This document shows, in pieces, positions 1 through 11,345 of a DNA stretch of 64,000 nt. A model generated the notes under the pieces. That model made no database searches. It worked only from the letters and a program-made list of their open reading frames with translations, and had not been told where the DNA came from. Both the position numbers and the translations under genes were made by a program. Location of the stretch: assembly GCA_946902985.2 (NCBI GenBank), contig OX336388.2:223036467-223100466 (forward strand), in the 5' to 3' direction. The first letter of the stretch is position 1. Each line of letters opens with the position of its first letter. The DNA comes from Meconema thalassinum (Eukaryota; Arthropoda; Insecta; Orthoptera; Tettigoniidae).

Positions 1-392
1 GGGGAATCGATTTGAATACATATATGGCCGCCATATGCAAACTATTGGTCTGATGACCTTGTAGTTTGGTCACACGATGCTCCCCTCATAAAGGTATGTT
101 GTTGCAAAATTTGGTAGAGATCGCATGATTAGGTTAGTCGTAATTTGATTTAAGCTTTGAACATTGGGTGGCCGCCATTACGTTTCCATCAAGATGGCGG
201 CAACATAAAACATGACATTGAGGTGCCTCTGTACCAAATTTTGTTCAATTCGGTTTCACCGTGGTCGAATTGATAGGGGGGGACAGACATTCAGAGTACA
301 CACACTCACACAGACGGACACACAATTTTTCGCCCTGTGTTGATCTCATAAGTCTACTTTCATTTTTTTTTGCAAAAATCGAAAGTAGGCTA
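1..392 (-). repeat. Helentron-like (HINE-like) repeat, truncated copy
   Basis: This is the end of a repeat family that recurs at 2901, 17559, 51940, 54842, 60955 and 62160. Visible marks are 'GCCGCCAT' blocks, a CA-rich stretch near 300-330, the phrase 'GATCTCATAAG', and an inverted pair built on AGCCTA/TAGGCT that closes the element at 392. The other end lies outside the window. The copy is diverged from the others. No coding capacity is visible. Confidence 0.6.
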
Positions 393-403
393 ATATTTGT
401 AAT

Positions 404-1050
404 GCAGCCGAAAGAAATCAGAAACCCCCATGGACGTTGAATTGGCAGGTGAAAAGCTAAAGAAAGTAGGAGACTTCTGTAACGTAGGAAGCAAAATAAC
501 CAGTAATGAACGAAGCAAAGAGGATATAAAAAGTAGGTTGGCTCAGGCAAGGAAAGCATTTCTACAGAAAAAGAATCTGTTGACATCGAATATAGATTTA
601 GGTATTAGGAAGTCATTTTTGAAAGCCTTTGTCTGGAGTGTGGTGCTCTATGGAACGTGAAACTTGGACTGTTGGAGCAGCAGAAAAGAGGAGTATTGAA
701 GCGTTTGAAATGTGGTGTTACAGGAGACTGATGGAGATCAGATAGGATTACAAATGAAGAGGTATTAAGACGATTTGGAGAGGAGAGACGTTTCTGGTGA
801 CTGCTAATGAAGAGACGATATAGGTTGGTAGGACACATACTAAGACACTCAGGAATAGCTAATTTACAATTAGTTATAGAAGAAAGGGTCGAGGATAAGA
901 ACTGTAGGGGTAGACCAAGGTTAGAATATGTTTAAAAGATTGCCTCAGATAAAGGGTGTGGTAGCTATGTAGAGATGAAACGATTAGCTCAGGATAGGGA
1001 AGCATGGACGGCTGCATCAAACTAGTCAATAGATTGAAGACTCAAACAAC
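404..1050 (+). pseudogene. LINE reverse-transcriptase C-terminal fragment, decayed
   Basis: Conceptual translation in shifting frames gives the thumb/C-terminal portion of a non-LTR retrotransposon polymerase: 'FLKAFVWSVVLYG', then ETWT-, EAFEMWCYR- and GRPRLEYV-like blocks. The reading is broken by stops and frameshifts after about 76 codons. The same segment recurs at 33465-34091 and, reversed, at 12230-12660. No catalytic YxDD box is present, because only the 3' part of the element was copied. It is a dead 5'-truncated insertion. Confidence 0.7.
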
Positions 1051-1481
1051 AAGAGGCTTATAGTCGGGAGCATTGATATCAGCAGAGACATAGCTAAAGC
1101 TGTCTGTCAGAGTAATCGGCGAGTCGCGAGAAGGAACCGGTTCAGGTAATTGTGATTTCAGGCGGCCATGCTCACAAGTTGGGACAGTCTTGGCATCAGG
1201 TCGGCGCCAGAGAGTGAAAGTATTCAGGTTTCACGTGCTATATTTATTGTAATTTGTCACAGTGTAAAGATGCACCCCGATACTCAGAAACTTGAGACAT
1301 TACTCTGGGATTTATTAAACTTCATAACCAGTGTTACCAATTTAGCAAGGATTCAACTGAATCTAGCAATATTGTAATATTTCAGTAGTTGAACATAATT
1401 ATACTCATGCTCCATCTGAGGTTCATGCTTGTATTTGACACCTAGAGATGAATTCATTTTTGTCTGTTTACGTCCGTGCTT
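1051..1481. other. unassigned intergenic sequence
   Basis: No reading frame, tRNA head or terminal repeat could be recognised here. It lies between a LINE tail and an interspersed repeat and is of mixed composition. Confidence 0.5.
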
Positions 1482-2233
1482 TTTATCATTTTAAATGATC
1501 TTGTCGACTTCGTCGTTACGCTGGGGTCTGGCGTTACGTTACAGTGACGGGACGAAATGTACCGAGATGCACAGAGGTGTGTGACGTCATAGTACCTCTT
1601 GGTGCATGTGTTCCCCGACAATCTCTACTTCGTTAGTATAAGACAAAAATCCCCGATTCTTGGATGTCACGGGTAATCTCGAGAACCACTGGATGGATTT
1701 TGATGCGGTTTTCACCATTCTGTAAAGGATATCTCGAGGAAAGATTCTGTAGAAAATAATTTATGTATGATCAAAGGAAGCCAAACAGTAACGATTTCAG
1801 TGAAAAATGTCGAAAACAAACTTGGCGTCCGTGCGCTTCTTAAGCTTACGCTGGGCAAACCGTTAAAAATATCAATATACTATGAGCGTAAGAATTGGTC
1901 AGCATGAAAAGTTCTACAAAAAAAAGTCCGCGAGAGCATATCTCTATCTTCAATATATCGCCCACTATAAGTGTTTTTAGACTGGATGGAAGGGGCACGT
2001 CCCCGCGTGCTCTGGTGAGCGTGACGGCATCCCGCGCGCTTGACATTGCTTTGCCCTTGGTTTGCACTTGCCGTTCGCGAGTAATTTAAAACAAGGTAAA
2101 GTATTATAAAGCAAGATAAGTATTATGCAGATAATTTTCTAACACGTCAAGAGTCTTTGTCTTTTCTAGCATTTTTCAGCATTTGTAGCATTTAAAATGA
2201 TACAAAGTCTAGCCTTTGAGACTGACTGTCACT
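1482..2233. repeat. interspersed repeat family P, copy 1
   Basis: This segment is nearly collinear with 47299-48080. Both copies open with TATCATTTTAAATG and carry its reverse complement near the far end (2189-2202 here), so the family has about 14-bp inverted termini like a small DNA transposon. Shared sequence continues roughly 30 bp past that inner copy, so the right boundary is uncertain. No transposase is encoded. Short open frames within it are not conserved with intact stops in the second copy. Confidence 0.65.
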
Positions 2234-2261
2234 TTCTTGACTTGACTGAAGACCGCTAACG

Positions 2262-2580
2262 TACTACAGTACCTCGTGCCTAGCTGGCAACGGAAAAGCG
2301 TGAGTTCAAATCTCACCCCAGCCGTTCTGAAAATTGTTTTCGTGGTTTCCCATTTTCCCCACCAAGCAACAGCTCCAAGGCCACGACTCTTTCCAAACTC
2401 CCTTCCCTGATCTTTCCTTAATTAGACCCAAGTTAGCGGTCGTCTGTCGCCATCCCCAGTTGTATCTGCTGTCAAAGTGTGCTCAGCTCCCAGACACCGT
2501 CCCTTGCTGAGTCCGTGGGAGAAACCGAGCTGGGAGGATAAACGCTCTTATTTGGAAAGGATTTCAACGACGATGAGTCC
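2262..2580 (+). repeat. tRNA-derived SINE-like element
   Basis: A tRNA-like head at about 2272-2325 has an A-box-like 'TAGCTGGCAACGG' and a B-box-like 'GAGTTCAAATC'. These are the internal RNA polymerase III promoter elements typical of SINEs. The body is unlike the other SINEs in this window. No clear target duplication was found, so the ends are approximate. Confidence 0.5.
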
Positions 2581-2900
2581 ACGACTTGAATTTTATATAT
2601 AATTTTTAAATTCTTTAACCATTTTATGTCCAATGTTTTAATTGCCATGACGATGTGAAAATCTTTTTAAAAAAATTTAACAAATTTTATTGAGAGGTCA
2701 CACTGATCAACCCTAGACTGTGCTATTGACTGAAGAAGGCTCAAAATGAGCCGAAACATGTATCATAGTTCATAAGAACATCGTGTGATAAAAATTTGTA
2801 TTGTAAAGTGGATATTTTTATAATATATCATAATCCATACGGGGAAATATAGAATTATGACTCAAGTCAGAGATATTCAACAGGATAAACGCTTATTGTA
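2581..2900. other. AT-rich stretch with a hammerhead-like motif
   Basis: This is AT-rich sequence with no coding potential. It contains the structured motif listed separately at 2730-2757. Such motifs occur near the ends of some retroelements, so this may be a retroelement tail, but I cannot assign it. Confidence 0.35.
2730..2757 (+). ncRNA. hammerhead-like motif (CTGANGA, stem, GAAAC)
   Basis: The order is CTGAAGA, one extra A, a perfect GGCTC/GAGCC stem with a short loop, then GAAAC. It resembles stem II plus the conserved core of hammerhead ribozymes, which are known in Penelope-like retroelements. The extra base after the first core strand departs from the canonical motif. Stems I and III and a cleavage site were not established, so activity is doubtful. 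A second instance is at 31562-31589. Confidence 0.3.
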
Positions 2901-4320
2901 CAAGTAGTTCTGTGAAGAACTATACAGCCTATTTTCATATATCCTACTAATGCTAATTGCCTCTATCAACATACTAAATTTCAGTTTGATTTGCTGTAAT
3001 AGATTCGAAGACATTGAGAACCGTCTAAATATTTCGGATGGTTGCCATGTTGGACTTTTATATATGTAGGGCTTAGAGTTATGTACTGTTACATGAAGAT
3101 TATTGTGTACGTGTTTTATTCAAACTTCAATCACATGATTAGGACACAAATTCAACACGAGATTTTAAAATTTCGCACAGCGGCCATCTTGTGGTTATGG
3201 AAAAAATGAAATAAATTAGATGCCAGTTGATTAACATTTCTATAAGGATTTACTGTACCAAGTGTCACTGCACTCGGATGGTTAAATTACGAGAAACGAC
3301 CATGTGAATATTTATACTTCGCGTCGCCGCCATGTTGGATTTGTGATCACCAGGTTATTGAAAGTCCTATAGGTGAACTTATGTACATAGCCCCTATCAA
3401 CATAAAAAAAACAGTTTGATTGCTATAATAGATTCGTAGATACTCAGAACCGTCTAAATATTTTGGATGGTCGCCATGTTGGATTGTTGTATGTATAGGC
3501 CATAGAGTCATGTACCATTAAAGGAAAATAAATTGCGTAGGTTCATTATTCAAACTTTCACTTCGATCGCATGATTACAACACATGAAATAAAAACTTAA
3601 TTTTAAAATTCGCACAGCCGCCATCTTCAGGTTATGTATAGAATTGAACTAAATTATATACTAGTGCATTACAATGTGTATAAACATTTCCTGTACCAAG
3701 TTTTATTGTGCTTGGATCATTAAATCGCGAGAAAGGTCTATTTAAAATTTACAAATTCGCTTGGCCGCCATGTTTGTTTTGTAGTTAACCGGTTTCTGAA
3801 AGTCTTATAGATGAACTTCCAGTAGTTCCGTTTATCTCCGTACAAGATTTCAGGGCGATGCCGCTAATAGTTTCAGAGATATAGAATTCCGGTGAAATAT
3901 TTCGCACAGCGCCATCTAGAGGTTATGTATACAATTGAACGAAGTTAGATGTTGATGCATTAGAATGTGTATAAACATAAACTGTACCAAGTTGTATTAC
4001 TTTTGGTTGGTTAAATCGCCAGAAAGTTCTGTTTAAAAGTCGCAAATTCGCTTGGCCGCCATGTTGGTTTTGTAGTTGCCAGTTTTTCAAAAGTCACATA
4101 GGTGAACGTCTAGTAATTCCCTTTGTCACCGTACAAAATTCCAGGGTGATATCGGGAATAGTTTCTGAGATATTGAATGCTGGTGAAATATTTCGCACTG
4201 CCGCCATGTTGGATTGGTGAGACATAACAAAATTTAAAGGGCACGGTCGGGGTTGTCCTGAATAGTGCTATGAACTTCCCGAGTTTCATTGAAATCGCTC
4301 CAGCCGTTTAGGTTTTATTA

Positions 4321-4369
<49 letters not shown>

Positions 4370-4487
4370 TCACACACACACACACTATCACACACACACA
4401 CACACACCATCACACACGCACACACACAGACACACGGACAAAAGGTGATCTCATAAGCCTATTTTTTTCCTAAATGAAAATAGGCTA
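2901..4487 (-). mobile_element. Helentron-like (HINE-like) element, near full length
   Basis: One terminus (2901) starts with CAAG followed by a hairpin, AGTTC..GAACT, and an inverted AGCCTATTTTC. The other terminus ends TAGGCTA after a second hairpin. Between them lie several diverged tandem units, each with a 'GCCGCCATGTTGG' block, a 'TTCGCACAG' block and a 'GATATAGAATGC'-like phrase, and then a CA microsatellite. This layout, with subterminal inverted repeats, a hairpin near one end and tandem core repeats, is known for non-autonomous Helentron relatives such as Drosophila DINE-1. Assignment by layout is inference. No Rep/helicase is encoded. Confidence 0.55.
4321..4436. repeat. (CA)n microsatellite
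   Basis: Near-continuous CA dinucleotides with a few CTAT and CCAT interruptions. It lies inside the Helentron-like element, at the same relative place as the TG/CA runs in the copies at 51940 and 62160, so it is part of that family's body. Confidence 0.9.
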
Positions 4488-5133
4488 AAAATAACAAATA
4501 AATATAGGCTACGGACTATATAATAATGATTAATTAATTAAATAAATAAATAATAAATAAATATAAGTAATCAATAAATCATTATTTAAAAAGCCCGCTA
4601 GAGTCTCACCACTAGTCATGTGTCCAGAGCAAGGTATAGTCGCGTTCAAATAAAATGGATCCCCTCCCTTGCAGTTAAGCCCTTTGGCCAAAATTTAGGG
4701 GAATCTATGGTCTACAGTAGATGGGGTAACATGCCATTTCGTTTGACACCTCGCACAAGTTTGTATGTTTATAGGTTTGCGAAATATAATGGACTGATGA
4801 CCTACTCGTTTTCGGTCTTTTGATTAAATCAAGAGTAAATAATCCATAAATAATCATTTAAAAAGCCCACCATCTTACAAAAGCCGCGAGTTTGCATGCG
4901 TAAAATAAATCACTATTTCACCCCCGAGTAAGGGTAGTTTTTATCTTGGGGTAGAAATAAGTAGTCCATAGGAAAGGGGGCTTCATCCTGAGTAATTTGA
5001 CATTTGACACGACAGAGGGAACATGACCACGCTGTTCCACCACTTAAAACCCCAATCACCACCAAACAAACCTCGAGGTAGAATAACTCCATTTGGATAA
5101 ATACATTTGTCATTGTTATTGTTGTTGATTCAT
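4488..5133. other. AT-rich unassigned sequence
   Basis: Contains a degenerate AAAT run (4530-4570) and two copies of a short phrase, 'ATTTAAAAAGCCC', near 4584 and 4855, about 270 bp apart. They hint at an old local duplication. No gene or terminal repeat is supported. Confidence 0.4.
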
Positions 5134-6235
5134 TTAGGTGCTTGTGACCTCGTTATCAGTCCCATGTTCTTGAGTGTGTGTACAATTTGACTGATAACCT
5201 ATGTTATTGGGGTGTATGTAATACGGTAATGCGTGTATTTGTAATTCAGTTGAGGATTTGGTAAGAGGTAGCCGTAGCCGTAAGTTAGGGACCATCGTGG
5301 CATTTGCCTGGAAAAGAAGTCGAAAACTATGGAAAACCACTTGCGAGATGGCTGAGTTGGGAATCGAACCCGCCTCTTTTACGAGGTTGAGTGTAGGCGC
5401 GGATTCAAGGGTGGGGGGGGCACAGGGATCATGACCCCCCCCCCCCTCCAAACGGAGACCAATTTTTTTTTTGCAAACTCAGAAAACGAAAACACAATAA
5501 CCAGACAAATAAAACTTAACGAATTTTGACTGAAAAACAGTATTTTTCATTTTATTCAATACTGAAAATATCTTTATTGCAATTATTGTGTTCTGTTACA
5601 ACTGTACAGATTTACAACTTCATACCTGTTATATAAAAACGATTATTTATGTAACAAAATCAACTCGTCTATTTTGTTTAGCAAACCTTGTGTTTACCGA
5701 ATCGATGTTTATAGTGATGTCACGATGAATGTGCAGCAATGCACGGATAGGAATTTGGGGTTTTATTCGCACCAAAAATTTTTGCCGACGTCCAAACTGC
5801 AAGCTTGGTTGGCAATTTAAGCTGTGACTTTCTCCCTTTGTCGGTACCAACTCGACTTGCCGAAACTTTAACGTACCTTGATGCTTTTCTCGAAGCTCGA
5901 TGTAAAAGTCGCAAAACACGCCGTTGTAATTTGTACGAATATTTTTGGTGCGATAAACGCATCAAATTTCTATCCATGTAGCTTGCAAAAAAATTGGTCT
6001 GGTTTTGTACGTTTGGTTATTTTGTGATTGCGTTGTTAGTGATACCATTTTTCTTGACAATTTCGATTCTCTGACCCCCGCCAAAGCCAAACTCTAGATC
6101 CGCGCCTGGTTGAGTGTACCCCGTTCGAACTCTGAGACCAGATTAATTTTCTTGACAAAGTCGGTGATCGAACCCGGGCCTCAGAGATAGCAGAAAGGAA
6201 TGTTAGCCACTGTCCACCTTCGTGTACTTTAGTGT
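5134..6235 (-). repeat. tRNA-derived SINE fragment split by a hAT-like MITE
   Basis: The outer parts (5134-5393 and 6109-6235) belong to one SINE family read on the minus strand. The pieces 'TGGGAATCGAACCCGCC' and 'GGTGATCGAACCCGGG' are reverse complements of polymerase III B boxes. The two halves rejoin exactly when the 715-bp insertion and one 8-bp GTTGAGTG copy are removed. Related copies lie at 16129-16345, 30521-30985 and 48084-48556. Confidence 0.6.
5394..6108. mobile_element. hAT-like MITE (715 bp)
   Basis: It is flanked by an 8-bp direct repeat, GTTGAGTG (5386-5393 and 6109-6116), the target duplication size of hAT transposons. The ends form an imperfect inverted repeat, TAGGCGCGGATTCAAG against CAGGCGCGGATCTAGAG. 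The interior has a C/G homopolymer near the left end and an inner inverted pair around 'CGCACCAAAAAT' (5768) and its complement (5948). No transposase frame is present. The hAT call rests on duplication length and terminal style. Confidence 0.65.
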
Positions 6236-6344
6236 ATGTATGTACGTTTGATTTTTCTGATAATCTTTGTTATTGTCAGGTGGCCACGATAAGACCTAGA
6301 TTACGATGTGGTGCATCATATTTGTTTTATAATGGTATTTTTTA
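6236..6344. other. unassigned spacer
   Basis: Short AT-rich spacer between a SINE fragment and repeat family Q. Nothing recognised. Confidence 0.4.
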
Positions 6345-6842
6345 TGTTTGACCCTGACTATTATCTGTCAGAAAACTGTATCATAATGAGGCTCATTTTA
6401 ACACTATTTTCCATTATGAAACAGTTTCTCCCACCAATCAGAGCTCAAGAAACAGTCGTGTGACTAATTAGGTAATGATAGCATCGCACCTGCGCTGACT
6501 TCCATGGCCTTCTATTTTAAATTTCACTGCCTGGCCTAGTGTCATAGCGGGGTATTCGAGGAGGCCATGGTCAAATACAAGGTATTCTCTGCGTCCCATG
6601 CGCTCTGTTCAGTACATAAAACTGGTGAAATCTCGACAGATATATATGAATAGGCCTATATATGTTCGAACATGAAATAGTTATAATTATCGTCGAACAT
6701 AAATAGTCGTATGCAACTCGCCTATAATGGTAATTAAGACACTCGTATGGAAATTATAAAACTTGCTTCGCGCGATTTATAAACATACTCGTGTCTTAAT
6801 TATTGCCATTATAGTCTCGTTGCATAATGTACTATTATGTTG
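6345..6842. repeat. interspersed repeat family Q, copy 1 (holds an empty insertion site)
   Basis: This repeat is collinear with 51866-51939 plus 53454-54060. It contains internal inverted phrases (ACTGTATCATAATG against CATTATGAAACAGT near 6377-6423, and CTATAATGGTAATTAAGACA against its complement near 6722-6815), so it can fold extensively. It shows the uninterrupted sequence at the point where copy 2 carries a 1.5-kb Helentron-like insertion. No protein is encoded. Confidence 0.65.
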
Positions 6843-7169
6843 TTTTTTAGGGATCATCAAGTGAATTCATCAATTATTAAGGATTTCCCACTGCGTGTGC
6901 ATATTGTCTTCTAGATGGATACTTTCTTGTTGGAATGGTTTCATCAATTTGTGGACTGTGTTTCGATATCCTAGATAGCTGCCATGTTGTTTATATAGCT
7001 TTGATTGGATATTTTTGTAGTTCCTTGCTTTAACGGGGGCACGTCTTTGAAATCCCAAAGCCGCCTTTTTTGGCTACTGTAATGAATAACGAAATATACC
7101 CGTACGCTTTTATATGGTGATAGAACTTACCAGAACGCAATCAACGTTTGAATATGTAAGGTTATGTAC
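6843..7169. other. unassigned sequence
   Basis: No recognised element. A 62-codon open frame on the minus strand (6870-7058) has no recognisable motif and lies directly outside the solo LTR. I do not call it a gene. Confidence 0.35.
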
Positions 7170-7312
7170 TGAACCCTTATTGATTTGCCGATCAATAAGT
7201 CTTCATGATTTTTATTATTATTATTGCTGATATCCAGGCACAGCATGTTGGAGATTGACAACGGAACGCAACGCTTGCAACAGAGGTAGCCTGGTAGTTA
7301 TTCTTGGGGATG

Positions 7313-7507
7313 GGGGGGCGTGGTGGCTCAGCGGTCTAGCTGTATGCCTCTCACCAAGGCGGTCCGGGTTCGATTCCCGGTCAATGCATGTGAGATTTTC
7401 GAAGTGAAATGCCATGTCCTGTGGTTCGGATTCCACGTAAAAAGGAGGTCCCGTGGCTCATAATCACAAGATTCACGGTCACGTAAAACTAAAATCTTCC
7501 TTCTTCC
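7313..7507 (+). repeat. tRNA-derived SINE, family S2
   Basis: Flanked by a perfect 15-bp duplication, TTATTCTTGGGGATG (7298-7312 and 7508-7522). The head has an A-box-like 'GTGGCTCAGCGGTCTAG' and a strong B box, 'GGTTCGATTCC'. The tail ends 'AAAATCTTCCTTCTTCC'. A second copy is reversed at 12661-12845. The insertion post-dates the solo LTR it interrupts. Confidence 0.85.
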
Positions 7508-8295
7508 TTATTCTTGGGGATGACCAGCTAAGCCGAGTTCAAGGACAAATTCAGGGTGAACGCGCATCCAAGTCGGCGTCATTATGGGCGTGCTAGAAAT
7601 GAATTTCCAACCGATACACGATTGAATCAGCGAATCAGGAGAGAGGACGCCTAAACCACGCGGAGATTTGCGTACCAAAAAAAAAGGCGCTAAAAACACG
7701 TGTATGAAGAACCGCCTATGCGATAGGATTCCGCATAAGTGCATTGAGACGTTTAAATGAAAAGAAGAAGTTTGATACTAGTCCCAAGTCTGTGAGTTGA
7801 AAATTACAGATTATTTTCACAGATTGCCCCCACTCCACCCCTTTCTGTAAGTTTCTAATAAATTGATCGGTGATGAGTAGTTTGACACACAACTTTATCG
7901 GGCTCTGAGGAGCATCGTTCACGCCAGTTTGAGACACGATTTTATCAGGCTCTAGTGAGCATACTCTACGTCTGTTTGAACTAACATTTTATTGTGCTCT
8001 TGGGAGCAGAGTTCAGGCCTAGCGGAGGGAGATCTCTAGTTGAGATAAGCGCTACGCGGTAGACGTAATTCGTGAGACTTGTTAAAAGCCAGTTGCGTGG
8101 TGGACGAAGATTGTAATATTTTCTGTAGATTTTGTGTTATATTTTGTGTGATGTATATGTGCGTGTGAAGTAAGCAAATGCTTAGATAAGGCCAGTTCAA
8201 CGTTGAGTAATCGCCCAGGACATTTTGAGTGAAAGTCAGTAGCTCATAGCGATTCTAGCTAGGTAGAATAATAACTTTGAACATTTCTTTCCAAG

Positions 8296-8469
8296 AAGCC
8301 ACGCCAAGATGTCTACAGGAAGGTCGATTGGTGGAATGAAGTGCTACGCCTCTACCAGAACGTCGACGATGAAGGAGTAGATTTCCCGTGGGGGAATGCA
8401 TTGGGATGGAGGTTGATATTCTACAAGCTGCACGGTGATGTACAAACCATTGATTTATTCAATATGTAG
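8296..8469 (+). CDS. possible short exon or LTR-encoded peptide, unknown
   Basis: A 57-codon frame runs from just after a splice-acceptor-like site (TTTCTTTCCAAG, 8286-8295 region) to a TAG. Its translation looks protein-like rather than random: a KVDWWNEVLRLYQNV block, then VDFPWGNALGWRL and IFYKLHGDVQTI. It has no ATG near the start in this frame. An overlapping 23-codon frame does begin with ATG (8309, MSTGRS-) in a good start context. The frame lies inside the solo LTR, so it could be an LTR-encoded product, a captured exon or chance. I recognise no family. Confidence 0.25.
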   Translation, partial: KPRQDVYRKVDWWNEVLRLYQNVDDEGVDFPWGNALGWRLIFYKLHGDVQTIDLFNM

Positions 8470-10169
8470 CTAGATTAGACGCGGGAACGTTGTAAATAAT
8501 TTTATTCATGGTTTTTCTTGTGCATTTAGATTTTTGTGCGACGACACTGTTATATTTAAATGTACGTTGGCACGTGGCCAAAATGTTTGTTTGATTGTGA
8601 TATTTTTCTTATGAGTCATTAGTAGTATGCACGGCGCGTGTATTTTGATTCTATTCATGCGAATGCGAAATTCGTCATGGTCGATAAATGGTGCTTTTAT
8701 TCAAATTCATTTTTAGTAGGGGAAGGGGGGTAAAAGTTGTTAGATGTTTTACGAACAGGTTTTTATTCATACTAGGGTTGCCGAACGCAACAAGTTAAGA
8801 TGTCACTGTAGAACACCTTAGTTCTATATTTTTGAGTTTTTTGAGAGTCCTTTTCAGGTTCTTTAGTCACGGACTAGATTGGGAGCGCAAGTCGGTGGAA
8901 AATGTTTTATGTCCTTTATTTCAGGTTTCTGTCAAACCCATACGTGTGATTCTGGCGTGTGTATTGTGTCAAGGTGTGTGTAATGATTCTTCGTGATGAG
9001 GGGTAGAATGTGTCTACCGCCCTCAAATATTGTGGTTGTACCTTTTTATGGAAAGGCAGAGCACTCTTCGAGGCTACTGTACCTTGTCCTGTGCTAATTC
9101 TTGGATTTCCTTGGGAAATGCTAAGATATTTTATTTTGACACACACACGTATATTATGTGTTATTGGAGCACGCTTCTTCGAGACTCGAGCCATTGCTGC
9201 GGCAGGTCGAGGTAATTGACACGTGGGTTGACAGATTCCACTTTGCGCCCGTCTATGTCTGGTGATTCATCGTTTAGGCAGTCCAGCTGACCGACTGACC
9301 CCTGTAAGCTATCTGTAGCAAACCTGTTCTTTTGATGGTCATTGGATCATAATTTCATTTGGGAGTTCGCCATGTCCGTTACGAATTACCGCATATTGTA
9401 TGAAATGAAATATTTGTTTTATGATGTAAATGTTGGCTTTGAGCCTAGTGAATTCTGTGACTCATTTCATTTGCTTATATTGTTAGATTTTGTCTGTTGT
9501 GACACCGTTGGGTGTATTTTGTATTTTCTTGTAAAAATGGCAAGCGGCCATATGTGTATTTTTCTTGATTGGTCACGTGTTGATTTACTTGTGTTGATTT
9601 GAAAAAATCCTAATTTTAGGCGTTAATGTTGTTTGCTACGGCAGTTCTTTGATTCCAATTTCATGCGGAGATTATTTTTGGTCTTATTCAGTGTAGGAAG
9701 TGTCGGATTTAGTTTAATTAGTGTTTAGTTGGTTCCTCGTGTCTGTCTAGCTCTAAGACAATGCAGATTCGTCTCCTGAAGGTTTACTGGATGGTAACGG
9801 ATCTCGCATTAATTTGTACACATCGTAACGCATGTAGAAATGCCGCACACGCACATGTCATTGCAGTAATTTGGGACATTTGGTCCAGTTGTTTACGATC
9901 TCTCCTGAGATCAGGCCTAGTTTGGCATTTTTATTAATTCAAGTGGGTGTCATTTAGGAGACCTTGGTTTGTTGTTGTTGTTGTAAATAGTGTAAATTTG
10001 TTGATCTGTTATTAAATTCATATGTTTTAATCCTGGTATTCACTTCTTCCTGCATGTTATTTTGTTATATGTTACCCTGCATGCTATAAGAAGAGCTTAA
10101 CAACAACTTTACGAAATGGACTGTTAAACCCCCGAAATTGAGTCTCATATGCTTCTTTGGAAGGGTTCA

Positions 10170-10875
10170 ATACACATAAACGCATGAATCCTGCAGTTCT
10201 AGCGATAAGATATTACATTACCTCAAAATTTTTGTATTTTTTTTTTCAAAAAGATTCAACGCACACACTCCTATATAGTGTTTGTGATCCATACCTTTTA
10301 TATTTTGCCTTTTTTATTGTCTATATGATCCTTGTTGATAGTTCTTTTCAGTAGGTATATTTTAATGACTGGTGAGAGAATTCTCATTCAAATATCATCC
10401 TTTTCTTACACGTGGTGCACCCTGCTGTAAACTGACGAGGCTCTGGCGTCCGAATAACTCCCGGGATAAGGAGTTCCTTACCATGGCAAAGATCTTCTTT
10501 GAGGGCAGATGAGCGAGGTGAGGAAAACGGCACCCCATGTCCTTGGGATGAGAAATATTCCCTAAAGGCGGATAATCCAGCAGATGGACAACGGCATAGG
10601 ACCAGGACCAATTGGTATGGGAAAGGGTAGGTGAGACTCTATGAGCCGAGGTGAAGGCAACTTGTCTAGAAGAAGGTCACTTTGATAACAAACCGGGTGT
10701 CTCAGCACCTTAGATGGCAGCCCCATCACTCGAAAGGCTGATAACCTACCAGTCTTAAATTACGAGATCAAAGAAAAAGGTACAGGAAAATATCGGACTG
10801 ATCAAATGGTTGACGACAATGAACAGTGTTATGCAATGTTGTGTATTTGATGTGTGTGTTATTTTTCTTTGCTTT
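10170..10875. other. unassigned sequence right of the solo LTR
   Basis: Starts with the ATAC flank of the solo LTR. A 75-codon minus-strand frame at 10384-10611 lacks recognisable motifs. The stretch 10600-10790 has the feel of old LINE or SINE sequence but could not be assigned. Confidence 0.35.
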
Positions 10876-11345
10876 CTGTTGGTTGGTTGGTTCCTCAGTT
10901 TAGGGGCTGCGACAACGCGGTCATGTAGCCCCGTGTACTTTGGTTCTGTGTAGAATCTGTCTGATAACCGGTGTTAATTGTGATGACTATAGTGTGTGTA
11001 TCTGTTTAATTCAAGTAAGGACTGCAGACATTTTTTTAAAGTAGTTCCTACTTTTGCCTCCAAACGCCACCGTCAACTGCCATCTAGTTCAGAACTTAGT
11101 TACCAGATGCCACCGCAGTCAGGTCTTGACATCGAACGTAGGAACCTAAGAACGTTAGTCAAATGTTTAACCTAATTTAGCTTCACACAGGTGTAATTAG
11201 TGGAAGGTTCTTTAACATGCCATAAATCTATGACATGGGACCGCCGGCTTTACTTCCCCTCCGAACGTTCTTCAAAAATCCGACGACTTTAGCCGGGTTT
11301 GAACCCGCGATCTTGGGTTTTATTTCTGTCACGGGCCTAAATGGC
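10876..11345 (-). repeat. tRNA-derived SINE, family S3
   Basis: Same family as the copy at 50390-50904, here reversed. The tail (plus strand TTGGTTGGTTGGTTCC, the complement of GGAACCAACCAACC) is at the left. The tRNA head, with the B-box complement 'CGGGTTTGAACCCG' (about 11294), is at the right. The body keeps 'GTCATGTAGCCCCGTGTA' and 'CTATGACATGGGACCG'. The head beyond the B box is altered, so the right end is approximate. Confidence 0.75.

Larger units (their letters stand above)
7170..10169 (+). mobile_element. solo LTR of a large LTR retrotransposon (family C, related to element B)
   Basis: The left end is TGAACCCTTATTGAT and the right end is GGAAGGGTTCA, so the termini are a perfect 7-bp inverted repeat in TG...CA form. 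Element B's LTR begins TGAACCCTTATCATTG and ends AAAGGGTTTA, and shares a 'CCCCGAAATT...GAGTCT'-like stretch just before the end. The flanks are GTAC (left) and ATAC (right), a probable 4-bp target duplication with one mutation; element B has ATAC. Removing the inserted SINE leaves about 2.8 kb. There is no second LTR or internal region here, so it is best read as a solo LTR left by LTR-LTR recombination. The call rests on termini and architecture. The bodies of the two LTRs are strongly diverged. Confidence 0.65.

Noticed and set aside
2560..2600. A second hammerhead-like string (GATGAGTCCACGACTTGAA)
   Set aside because: The first core strand lacks the required CU before GAUGA and the stem is only three pairs. 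Likely coincidence.
7318..7390. Possible tRNA genes at SINE heads (also near 30920, 49390, 50400 and 56230)
   Set aside because: A and B boxes are present but cloverleaf arms are incomplete. They are followed by SINE bodies and flanked by target duplications.
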